This document shows, piece after piece, positions 39,713-50,588 of a stretch of DNA of 64,000 nt (position 1 is its first letter; each line of letters starts with the position of its first letter). Source of the DNA: Dirofilaria immitis (taxonomy: Eukaryota > Nematoda > Chromadorea > Rhabditida > Onchocercidae). The position numbers were made by a program, and so were the translations under genes. A model generated the notes under the pieces. The model was not told the DNA's origin and made no database searches. It saw only the letters and a program-made list of their open reading frames with translations. The DNA lies in assembly GCA_024305405.1 (NCBI GenBank), contig JAKNDB010000088.1:620001-684000 (forward strand), read 5' to 3'.

Positions 39713-42700
39713 ATACATCGGTGAAGGCGGACTGCGATTCCGAGAAGAGTCATTTCATAAAATGACGAAGCTGATTCTCGATGGTATTGACAAATTTCTG
39801 ACTGTCATTCATTTGATATCGCAGAATCAGTACATCTGATCACGCATTCAAAGCTATATATATATATATATTTAAAATATTATTTTATATAAATAATAAG
39901 ACATTGAATTATTATTTATAATTTTATTCTATTTAATACATAATAATATTTATCAGTTTCTATATAATACTAAAAATAAAACTCAATAATTAAAAATTAA
40001 TTATTAGTAATAAATTTTTAATACGATATTGATTATAAGTATTTATTGAAATAATGGATAATTGTTTATTTAAAATTTTAATATATTTATACAAAAAAAA
40101 AACGAAAAAATTATTTATAAATTAATTAGCGGTAATTAATTTCAAATGTTCTATTTTATATTTAATATTTATTTTTTTTTCAGTCAATGGGTGGTCGTTA
40201 TTCGATTAAAAAGGTTTATTAAATGAACATGTAGTTGCTACAATATTGAAAGGAATTTTATCTGGATTAGATTATATTCATGATAGTGAATTTATTCATG
40301 GTGATGTTAAGGTAATTATCATTGTTATTATTATTCTATTAATAATATTAAATCTTTTTCATATTAATTTTCTTTGCTTTTTCTGAATCATTTATCGCAA
40401 ATAAATAATCATGATTAATTTTATATCATAAGTTAATTTATAATGGTTTAAAAAAATCACATAAAAGTTACATCAGTTAGAAGAATACAACTGATATGTA
40501 TATGGTTGTTAATTGTTTAAATGATAATCGGATGAAAATAAAATTGATTGATAAAAATTAATTGATAAAAATTGTAGATATTACAAAATTTATTTTGAAA
40601 TACAAAAAAAGAAATTAATTTATATATAAATTAGAATTTCTATCTTTATCCTAGATTTTTATTAAAAGAAAAACAAAAGGAATAATAAAATTTTTTGATA
40701 ATTTTTAAAATTATCAAAAAATACAAAATTAATTATTTAATCGATTTTTATTTTTTCATTTTTCAAATTTAAACACTTTAGTCTGCAAATATATTAATCT
40801 CATCAGAAGGAGATGTTCAACTTGCTGATTTTGGTCCTTCGGTTTGGATACCAGGTGAAGAGGTATGAATATTTTGATAAATTATAAATTGTTAGAAAAA
40901 CAAATATTACTTCTTTTATATTTCATATATTTTTTTATTGCTATTTTAATTTAAATTAATTCACACTTAAATATATAAATATTTTTTAACATATTAAATT
41001 TTTATTTTATCATTATCACTATCATTATCATTATTATTATTATTATCAATTACCCATTTTTTTCTTCTTCTTGCAGAGAACAAAAAATGTGTGCAAGGAA
41101 CACCTTGTTATTTAGCACCTGAAATAGCATGTTTTGATATGGATGATTTTGATCAAGATAGTTATACAATTAATGTTGATATTTGGAGTGTTGGTATAAT
41201 AGCATTGGAAATGGTAACCGGCTATCCACCGTATCATAACAAACCAGTTAATATGGTAAATTTTAAATTAAAATTTTAAAATTAAATTAAAATTTTAAAA
41301 TTAAAATTAAACAAGAAAGAGGTATGAATGAAAATAAATTAATTTTTTCACATTTATAAATATTAATTTGAAAAAATGGAGTGAATATTTATAGATATAA
41401 CGGATATATATAATATAATAAATATATAATTATAAAAAATTCTTTTTTTTTCAACTAAAACTGTAACATTTATAGATTAGAGCAAATTTTGCATTGTTAA
41501 TTTTTAATTTTTGATTGAAAATTATGACGAAGGCTTTAAAATACGATTGGAAAATTAGAAAGGTTTAAAATTCCGGTTTTTAATAATTATTATCAAATAA
41601 TAATTATTTGATAATGATTATTTCAAATTAATTCAAAAAAAATGATCAAAGAAATTATTTGAAATTTATCCGATTTAAAATAATAAATAATTAGAAATAA
41701 ATTAACTTATCAGATTGAAATAATAAATAATTGGAAGTAAATTAAACTATCAGATCAAGATAATGAATAATTATAAATGAATTAACTCATCAGATAGAAA
41801 TGATAAATGATTGGGAATGAATTAAATTGTCCGATTGAAATAATAAATGTTATATCTCTCTAATTATACATTTAATTATTATTTAATTAAATATAATTAT
41901 GGCAAATAAATAAACATTAAAAAAAACTTAATATAGTGAAAATAATTGTTAATATATTTAATGATAGAAAAAAAATAATTTCTCTGATCATGATTATTAT
42001 TATTATTAGATTAGGTAATTTTATTTGCTCTTTTTTTTCAGATATTAAAATGGATTCAAGAAAATGGTCCACCAAATTTAGGATTGTATAAATCTGGTGA
42101 TTATCGTGAATATAGCAAAAGATATCGTCATTTTATTTCATCATGTTTGAAGGTATACTATATTATGATATTTTGAAAATACAAAATTTCGCATTACTGC
42201 GTTATTTTTATAATATATATATTTAGGCATCAAGGCAAATATTTTTTTTGAATAAAATACACAACTGAATAGTTTCTTTTTGGAAGGCAAGGGAAGAAAG
42301 AAATAAGAATATATTTTCAATATTATGTATGTCATGAAATAATGATTGATAAAATAGGAATGGATAAATAATAAGAATTATAAACGAAATATAACTATAT
42401 TATTCAATGCATATATAAGAAATAATTAGGCAAATATAATTTATCAAATTATAAGAGAGAATAATTTCGAAGTTTTGGTATAAACCAAATTTTGGTATAA
42501 AAATTTATCAATCATTAATCACTTCTAATATAAAATCTGATTATAGAAATCTGCAAGACATCGATGGTCAACAAAAAACTTATTAATCATCCATTTATCA
42601 TTAATAATGCTCGAAATGGTGATTATCTTATAGATGCATTATTTCGAGCCCTTCCATATGTTGTATTACCAGGTGATGAGCAAAGTTCAAAGAAAAATCT

Positions 42701-44326
42701 TCCGCCAATTATTGATGATAATGAGGTAGGTAAAAACTTATCAGAAAAAAAATCATTTGAAATGTTAGTATATATTGGAATTGATTTAGCCATTTGAACG
42801 AGAAATCAAATTCTTTAATTATAAATTTTGATTTCATAGCTATTGTTGTATGTTTGTTTTTAAAATTACAATAATTAATTTAGTGATAAGAATGATGATG
42901 AAAAACTATCCAGTTAATATTGAAATACCGATTAATCAGAATGAATAAAACGACTGATTGATTGATTGATGAGTATTTCAGTTTTTGATGAATAAAAAAG
43001 TAGACGCCTATAATTGTTAATATCAAATAATACAAATGTTTTTATTAACCTGAATATGAAAATATTTATACAAAATTATTCAAAAGATAATCAATCTATT
43101 CATCATGTTGTTATGATTCCTCTTCCGTCTTTATAGAAATTTTGGAATTTTTAACTACCCATGAATGCGCTATTTTTGAGTGATGCTCCAATATTTCATC
43201 ATGATACGATCAAGAATACATCCTGCCTTCTCATCCATCATTTATTCAGTTTTTTTCTCTTCTAAAAACGAATTACAATTTATTTGAAATTATTTATGAC
43301 ATGCTTTAAAATTATTAAAATAATATAAAATCTATATGTTTCTTTAGAATTTGGAAGATACGTTATCGAATGTGATATGGGACTATAATATTGAAGCAGA
43401 AGATGAACAGCGGATCAATCGAATAAGCAAATCGATTACTTACGAGCCAGCAAGAATTGAGCCAAGAGCAGAGATAGCAATGGTATCTATCTTCTTCACA
43501 AGATATAAATAACAATAATAACTGTAAACGTTTTCAAATAACAGCTAAAAGATCTTTATGTTATATAATTGAAAAGGAAAAAAATTTACACAATGAATTA
43601 ATTTTAATTAAAATGATTTCAAATTTTAAACCGGTTCTAAAAATATATAATCCATATTTTAGAGAAAAATTTGATTTTTTTCCTCAATCTTAGAACAGTT
43701 CCATTTAATTCTAATGTTTTCTGTTTCTTCACTATTTCTTTCATTTCTTCATGTCCTAAGCAATATTGATTTCATTACGCTAATGTTTCATATATATAAT
43801 TATATTATCGGTGAAAAATTACATCAGATAATTAGGAAGATAACAATCTGATCCGATCCAAAAGGTCACAGTACGTAACCAATCCAATAAATTCATTAAT
43901 TGATTCGTTCAAACAATTATTGTGGCGTGGAACTTTTATTAAAGACAACTTGAAATTTATGAATTTAAATGTTATAATAAAGATAACAAATCTAAAACTG
44001 TAACCTTTCAGTCTCTAAGTATCGTACAATCCGCAGAAAGGATAGTTGGATCTACAAAGATTATAATGTCGGCAGATTTACAGTGTACTTGTAAATACTC
44101 GGTCGAAGAGCAAGTTTTCCAACTCGTACAAGAGCAAAAATTGGAACCCAAATATATCGTAATCGTTGCGGCAAAGTTATGGAAAGTTATTACCGCTGCA
44201 CAACATCAGGATCTCGAAGGCAAATATTTCGCGTTTGTTATCGATAAAAGCAAAGAATTTGTGACCATTCTCGACATCTGCATCAGTGTTTGGTGCTACA
44301 TTACAGATCATAGGGTGAAGCATTAA
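37349..44326 (+). CDS. Divergent SPAK/OSR1 (GCK-3)-like kinase, likely pseudokinase
   Basis: Second STE20/GCK-VI kinase of the window. Exons: 37349-37489, 38846-38935, 39103-39234, 40184-40311, 40782-40862, 41077-41255, 42042-42152, 42547-42725, 43348-43482, 44012-44326. Gly-rich loop IIGKGSTATVYK, ATP lysine in CAIKRINLEKC, DFG in LADFGPSVW, APE in GTPCYLAPE and a C-terminal CCT-like domain (YIVIVAAKLWKVI) are present. Compared with GCK-3 (50589-54076), the alphaC Glu is Gln (RQIE), HRD is HGD (FIHGDVK), and the WNK-target Thr is Cys (KKCVQGTPC for RHTFVGTPC). CCT Asp, Glu and Leu are Tyr, Gln and Lys. Intron positions match GCK-3, so it arose by DNA duplication. Single bases are missing at 40213-40217, 41082-41087 and 42585-42586. 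GCK-3 has the same kind of gaps, so they are probably sequencing errors. Catalysis and WNK regulation are inferred to be reduced or lost. Confidence 0.88.
37603..37805. repeat. 54-bp tandem repeat, about 3.7 copies
   Basis: Exact period of 54 bp (starts 37603, 37657, 37711, 37765) in intron 1 of the kinase paralogue. The first three copies are nearly identical. Since 54 is a multiple of 3 it produces a false repeat-protein frame. Confidence 0.95.
38225..38650. repeat. About 110-bp tandem repeat, 4 copies
   Basis: Each unit has TAACTTTGATTTCTATCTTATTTTG, then TATCATNGATTGATAAATNATCA, then AAGCTATCAAA. All lie in intron 1 of the kinase paralogue. A further 43-bp repeat (AAAAGTATTGATT...) follows at about 38680-38775. 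Confidence 0.85.
39257..39317. repeat. (TAT)n microsatellite
   Basis: About 20 TTA triplets in intron 3 of the kinase paralogue. The poly-Tyr and poly-Ile frames are artefacts. Confidence 0.95.
39531..39855. repeat. Two identical 149-bp GC-enriched cassettes between (TA)n tracts
   Basis: Copy 1 is 39531-39679 and copy 2 is 39707-39855 (period 176), with no difference seen. Both are bounded by (TA)n. Base composition is far less AT-rich than the intron around. Paired segments in copy 1: CTGCGAT 39556-39562 with ATCGCAG 39642-39648, CGAGAA 39565-39570 with TTCTCG 39599-39604, and GTCATTT 39573-39579 with AAATGAC 39584-39590 (loop CATA). This could be a small RNA gene, or a mobile cassette that inserts into TA repeats. 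Identity unknown. Confidence 0.85.
41670..41850. repeat. About 47-bp tandem repeat, 4 copies
   Basis: Degenerate units with the core ATAATAAATAATTNGAANTNAATTAA and TATCAGAT in intron 6 of the kinase paralogue. Confidence 0.7.
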
Positions 44327-46898
44327 AAAATTATGCAAGCTTACCAATATATGAGTTCAAATCACTGTTGATATAGTTTATGAAACATACTCGACGTTCG
44401 CCTTTGCTACTTCGGTATAAAATCTAAAGTTACAACTCACTTTTCTATATCTAAAAGTTACCACTTTCTCTCCATATTTCAAAGTTATATTCTATGACAG
44501 ACTGCTCCACCATTAAGATTTCCATTTAAAAGTGTTTGCGTAAGTTCAAAACTTAACTATAACAAGATTTCTAATCTTTTTCAACATCTCCCAATAAGTT
44601 GGAATATTTTCAACCTTACCAAAAACTCGAGCTTGCTACTTTGGTACGAAATCTGAAGTCTTCCACTGTTCATTAAACAAATGATTTGACGGATTAACCA
44701 CTAGCAATGTTTCGAAATTATTGCTAGAATATCGGGAACGTATGGCATAATTCAAACTGTTGTTATCATTCTTGTTGTCATTGCTTTCAAGTGTTTCAAA
44801 ACCTATTAATACAATTGTTTATATACTGCTACCGATTTATACTTCAATAAAAGCATGGCTTTCAGCTCGATTAGTTATGAACAAGTCTTACCGGTTAGGA
44901 GTCAGAAAACAGCAAAATCTTAACGATGGCCACAAAATCATCATCCAATCTTTATTTGCAATCGCTAAACTATAGCATACTTTCTTTAGAAAAACAATTC
45001 ATGTCTGCTGCCAGAAAAGATAAATTTCAAATGCATACAAATCAGAAAAATGAAATATCCTCACTCTTATCGATCCACTTATTTCATTCGGAATACGAAA
45101 ATTTCACTGACCCCAATTCTCCTGTCATGCGAGCAAAATTATGAATAAACCTAAAATTGCCAATCCTATCTTCACACACAATTTTAAGAAAAAGAAATTA
45201 CCACCGGAATGTTTGTTGAGAGTATCAAAATATAAAATGCATCGAAACATGGATGATCATTTTTCTCCCTGCACTTTTATATATTCACGAAAAACTGATG
45301 ATGGAAAACCAGGGCAAAAACAACGAGGAACCATTATCCACTTCGAACGACTTTGCACTTCGACAAATCTCCATAACACTGCTCCCCAAAATTTTCTTTA
45401 AAATTTACTCGACTTCTCAATCATTTTTAAGCTTCAACACAATATGAAAAGAAAAATACTCCCCATTACATTCTTAACCTTAAAATAACCAACGACGATA
45501 GGATAGATCTAAGTTTCTTCGCTAAGGTAACACCTACTACTGCCACTAAAATAATTCCTTTGCGCAACATTACAGTATGAATTCTCGAACTTTTAAAAGA
45601 GCAAACGCTTTGCATTATTTGACAAAGAAAACTTTTAAGCGAAACATACTCCTATAGACTACCACATTTCGCGACTGCACTGACATCACCAGAACATACT
45701 GAACCCGAAAACTTCATTCTCCAGAAACTTTCAAACTGAAAAATAATAAACCGAGCAATTTCTTCTAACCCAAACCATTCTGAAAAATCTTTAGAATCTG
45801 ATCTCACTGTCTCTCTATCATCGGGCTAGGTGCAAACCCCACAATGGCATTGTCCTCCCTGATGTTGATAACTGGCTTCTGTATCACTGGTGACAAATCG
45901 TCTCTTCCAACAGCCTAAATGTCTTCAGCACAATTTATCCGTGTAATCTTCTATGTTTAAAATTTTATATGAGCAGAAAAGAATTAAAATACAATACAAT
46001 GCACATAGAAGTTAGAAAACAGCAATATTTCAAAATAAGTAGAGCAAAACCGAGACATTAAGGTTTTAGTAACAGAAGCCAACTTCAAAATTCTCCCGAC
46101 GGATTTCAAACTCAGTTTGCTCCATAGTTGCAGAAACCGGCACACCTTGCATCTTTTAAACTACGACAATGAAGCCTAAAAATAAAACAACAAGTTGAGC
46201 AAAATATGTACACAATCTGAGATCACTGAGGTTTGCATCTTTAAACCTTTTTCCGATTCCATAGCATCGACCAAACAGAGGACGTCTCCAAAAACTCTTT
46301 TGAATTCCAAAATCATATTTCCACGGACTTATGAATAGCCCACTGCAATCGCTGTCTCATGCGTAACACTTCTTGATTCCTGATCACTTTCTCTACATCC
46401 TGAAAAACAAATTCATGTAGAAAACAGCGATTTTAGAAAAACTTAAAAGTGGCAGAAAGCGAATTTCCACGAATTTGATGTCCCATCTAAAATGCGCCGA
46501 AACATGTTCAAAGGTAAAGCATTACTTGAAAAAACAACAAGAGCTTTGGAGAAACTCTGATGCAAAATCAATATTACTGTTAACAGAAGATACAGTATCC
46601 TGGAACAGAATGCTGGGCCTGGGCCACTTCGATCGCGTTTAGCATCGCACATCGAAAGGTGTGGATTTTTTATTTTTGAACGCAAAACATTTGAAAACTG
46701 AAACAATATCACAAACCAAACAAGCCCTAGTACCATGTTACACAACTCATCTACATGTGCGATCATCCTCCACTATACAAATTTTCCCCGAGTTCTGAGA
46801 TTTCACGATTTCCAAAGAAATTTGGCATATAAGGTTTCAAAATTTAGAGGTATATCAACAAAGCAGTAGAACCAAAAAACAAAGCAGAAAGGGAGATG
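44327..46898. other. Low-AT interval between convergent genes
   Basis: About 2.5 kb that is visibly less AT-rich than other non-coding DNA here. Small frames occur on the plus strand (44760-44975, 44926-45144, 45141-45401, the last two overlapping as ATGA) and on the minus strand (46443-46766), but none resembles a known family. It probably contains long 3' UTRs of the kinase paralogue and of the SERTA-like gene. An unrecognised gene broken by missing bases cannot be excluded. Confidence 0.4.
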
Positions 46899-47686
46899 CT
46901 AACCTGAAGCGACCATCGTTTTTCCATATAATTCATCGAATAATGCATCTAGGCCAAATGGATCCGCATCAGCCTGGCTGTACCGCGACTTCTTGAAACA
47001 AACTGGCGGCGGTGGTGGTGGTGGTTCAATCAATATGCTATCAGCTTCCATAACATTCGACAAAGGCAACTGAACACAGTTATCTTGTTGCAACAAACTG
47101 TATAAATTGTCGTTATAACCATCAAACTGGCCTGTTTCACCGTTTCCACCTCCACCTCCTCTTTCAGACTGACTAGCAGACAAATCCAAAGACCCCGAGA
47201 AATCATCCATGATGATCCCCGGATGGGATTTAAATCGAAAATCAGAGTCCGACCCGCAGGACGACGACGAGTACTCACGTTTCCTATTCTCCCGACTGTT
47301 CCTCCTACGATGACGCTTAGCACCACGTCGCTGTTGATGCCGTTTAGCACGACGTTCACCAAGATATTTGCATAACGATTGGATCAAACTTGTATGCAGC
47401 AATTCTCGTCTCAGATCACGTTCCTTACTGTTATAAATAATCCGACGTCGCTGAATTGCCATCGTTAACAACGTACGCGGTGAAAGAACACCATCACATT
47501 CATCACCATCATACTCCGATGATGAGCATGATGATGATGATGATGATGATGATGACGATGTATAATGATAATAATCATCTGATGAAAATGATTCATCCAA
47601 AGTAACATCTTGTTACGAGCAACTGAAATATGCGTATTTCGTAACACTGTTTCCATTAACTTTTCGCGTCGATCAACATTGCCCAT
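46899..47686 (-). CDS. Ser-rich nuclear protein, SERTA/IER-like (tentative)
   Basis: Single-exon gene of about 260 residues. It reads MGNVDRREKLMETVLRNTH, then an acidic Ser tract (SSDDYYHYTS plus ten further Ser, coded by TCA repeats). A helical segment follows (RTLLTMAIQRRRIIYN, then DLRRELLHTSLIQSLCKYL), which resembles the SERTA or IER motif. After that come a basic nuclear-localisation stretch (RRGAKRHRRRNSREN), a Gly run, seven Pro, and an acidic hydrophobic tail (DPFGLDALFDELYG) like a transactivation patch. A base is missing at 47610-47611, separating the N-terminal and main frames. Start chosen 13 nt after a CATAG acceptor (47700-47701). A transcriptional co-regulator role is inference from these features; the similarity is weak and by eye. 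Confidence 0.55.
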
Positions 47687-47759
47687 AAATGTAACAAAAC
47701 TATGCAATTGCAATGGAAAATGAATCGTATGATCTCGTTTCAGAATTTATGTAATAGCC

Positions 47760-47960
47760 AAAAAAAACACTCTATTACGTTACACTACGTCACGTTACGC
47801 CACCCGCACAGCAATCCACACCGCAACAACCAACCAACCACCAACTAGCCAAGCAATTCAATAAACTGGTGAATCACACCCCATACCATAGACATAAATA
47901 TCAACGAGACGCAACGCCTCACTATGCCGCGCGTCATGCGTAACATGTGATATTTGCATG
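47760..47960 (-). promoter_or_regulatory. Candidate promoter with CRE-like site
   Basis: A 200-bp low-AT stretch just upstream of the SERTA-like gene. It has repeated ACGTTAC/ACGTCAC words and TGACGT on the minus strand (ACGTCA at 47786-47791), the CREB/ATF half-site core. Function is inferred. Confidence 0.35.
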
Positions 47961-50588
47961 AAATAGTGCCATGGTAATAGACTAGTTTTGCCATCAAAAT
48001 TATTTTAAACTTTAGAATGTTTCGGAGAAATATTCAATCCCCTGTATGAGGAATTTGTAGCAATTCGCATCGAGAACATTCCCGGTATTATCCCGATACT
48101 AATCTATGCTATTTCGTAAATATCGATTGGTAATATAATCGTAGGATTGCCGCGCTCTTGGCAACTATCCAAGAAACACATAGAATCCCAATCTTTTGAC
48201 GAAATATATTTTTTGAAATTTGTAGGTGAGTTGATTAGGCCTAAGAATCTCAGTTCTACAATTTATCATTCAAATTCGACACCATGCCTGAAATTTTAAT
48301 AAACCGGTATTATTAGTTAGATTCTTAAAAATTTTAATTTTTTAATATTTTGTAATCATTATGTAAATTTATAATTTTCATACAATCGTAAATAAATCGT
48401 TTTTTCTTTTTCCTTTTCCATTCTTCAAATTATATATGATATGATCATATCATCTATGTGATCGTAAATTTCAATCGACAAAAGGGAGGGGAACGAGGCG
48501 GGCGAGAGGGGGCGAGGGGAAGAACAAGTTTTCATTGTAATGAACTTGTTTAGTCAAAGTTCTCATTGTGATAAACTCTCTTATCTAATAATTAAATGAC
48601 TGATATTACTGAAAAATACATATATATACATATCCTAAAAATGAACGATAAATTTTTATAATTTAAATCAATACGTTCTTTTAATCATTATCAGTTAAAT
48701 TTATCATCGGTTATTTCAAATGTATTACTTCATTTTTCATTTATTCAAAATTCAACAATTTTTAATCTCTCATTACGCTTCATTATTCCAAAATACAATT
48801 TCAACAAATATATTAAATTTATATGAAGGAAGAGGGGAAGAAAAAATGAAAAAAAAGTAATAATAAATTCAATGTTCATCATATAACGAAACAACGTAAG
48901 AAAAACATTAACATTCATTAGATAATTTGATGAGAAAAAAAATGATAGTTCATAGATAAAAAAGAATATATGTATATATATGTCTTTCCTGATAAAAGAT
49001 AAACAATGAATCATAGCGGAGCATATGCGATAAACTGAGCAAATATGTAAAATTTCGCTAATTTTTTTTTTTTTTAAATGATGTCACCTTAACTATAACA
49101 TACATCACCGATAGTAGAGAGGAGAAAGAGAAAGAAAGAGAAAGGGAGAGACAGAGAGAGAAGGGAGAAAGAAGAGAAAAAAGAAAAGATGAAGAATGCA
49201 TAAACGAATAGTAATTATTATTACTATAATTATTTTTCCTAATAGTAATTCATAGAATTAATTTTCTCATAATAAAATTATAGAATATTTCAATAATTTC
49301 AATATCTATCCTAAAATAATTATCGCATTATAAAATTTGAAATTAAAAATTTAGCCTTAAAGATCAAAATTAGTGTATAATTTATAAACGTATTAATGCA
49401 TTACTTGATACTACCGTAGAATATTTTTCCAAAATAAATATTGGGATTAATAAAAAAAGGGAAGAAAACAAGGATTAAATTAAACTTGTGACATCATTCT
49501 GAAAGGCGTTTACAACATAGAAATGAGACGAAAGCAAATATCATGATAAATTGATAAACTGAATGCCAATAAAATAACATTTACTAGTAAATTTCACTTA
49601 CAAATACAGATAATGATGAATGCAAGCAAAATCATTGATAATTTTAAAATATATTAATTGAGAATAATAGCTATTATTTAGTGAAATGTTGCTGGGATTT
49701 TAATGGCATACAAGACTGATAAAAATGACCTAAGTGGCAGATTAATCAACCAATAAATTTCATAATCGAAAAAGATTTGTAATAAAAGATGCCTTTGAAT
49801 GATAAGATAATTTAACGGAAAAACACATTTCTCAAGTAGGCAATAATCTAGCCACTTATCAACCTCAATAATATTGTTTAGATATGTAATTTCGTCCATA
49901 TTCAATTGCATAAATATTTTGAAATCTTGGAGAAAAAAAAGAAGGGAAATCGTGTTTTGAAAAATACAAATTTTTATTAATAAAGGTGAATGTCGTGACT
50001 TACTTTGATGAAATTTGATAAGTAAATAATTGAAATTTTTGCTTTTGATAACAGACAGATATGTTGTCGCAGCAAATAATATGTTCTGCTTAGGACTGAA
50101 AATCGAACCAAAAAAATTAAGTTAAAATGAGAGTAACTAAAAATTAAATTCGAAATTTTTCTTTTTGTTTTTGATCATTATCGAATTGACAACCAAAAAT
50201 TGCTTTCAGCAACATACAAATATTTAAAATTTCTTTTCAATTTAGTTTTTAAAAAGATCTCATAACTATATAAATCAGTGCTGCAAAATTAAAAAAATTT
50301 CGAAGAATTGCTTTTGATTTCTCAAATCCTAATCCGATAAACAAAATCTCTAATTGAAACTTATAAAATATGAAAAAAATGATCGTGAAAATTATGATAC
50401 CTAAGCCATTATTATTAGGAAACAATTCATAAAATCTTCAAAATCTGGAATCATATAACATCTAGTACGAGGATATATAATAGACGAATGACAAAGGACG
50501 AAAGGGAATCACAAAGAGAAATACAAATTACTCTTACGATTAATGCATCGAACTAGATTCATCCCGAATCAGGAAATAATGGAATAAT
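47961..50588. other. Intergenic between SERTA-like gene and GCK-3
   Basis: No conserved frame. It contains the G-run cluster (listed separately), a 90-bp GA tract (49116-49195) and otherwise AT-rich DNA. Part is the GCK-3 3' UTR. Confidence 0.4.
48484..48519 (+). promoter_or_regulatory. G-quadruplex-type G-run cluster
   Basis: Five G runs of three or more occur in 36 bases: GGG 48484-48486, GGGG 48488-48491, GGG 48500-48502, GGGGG 48508-48512, GGGG 48516-48519. Loops are 1, 8, 5 and 3 nt. This is very unusual in such an AT-rich region. It lies about 800 bp upstream of the SERTA-like gene. Confidence 0.7.

Noticed and set aside
39531..39855. tRNA, 5S rRNA or SL RNA identity for the duplicated cassette
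   Set aside because: No tRNA T-loop motif, no SL1 sequence and no Sm-type context could be seen; identity left open.
46443..46766. 107-codon minus-strand frame downstream of the SERTA-like gene
   Set aside because: No recognisable motif; most likely chance reading of a 3' UTR.
47030..47362. 110-codon minus-strand frame overlapping the SERTA-like gene
   Set aside because: Shadow of the main frame; the main frame has the coherent domain layout.
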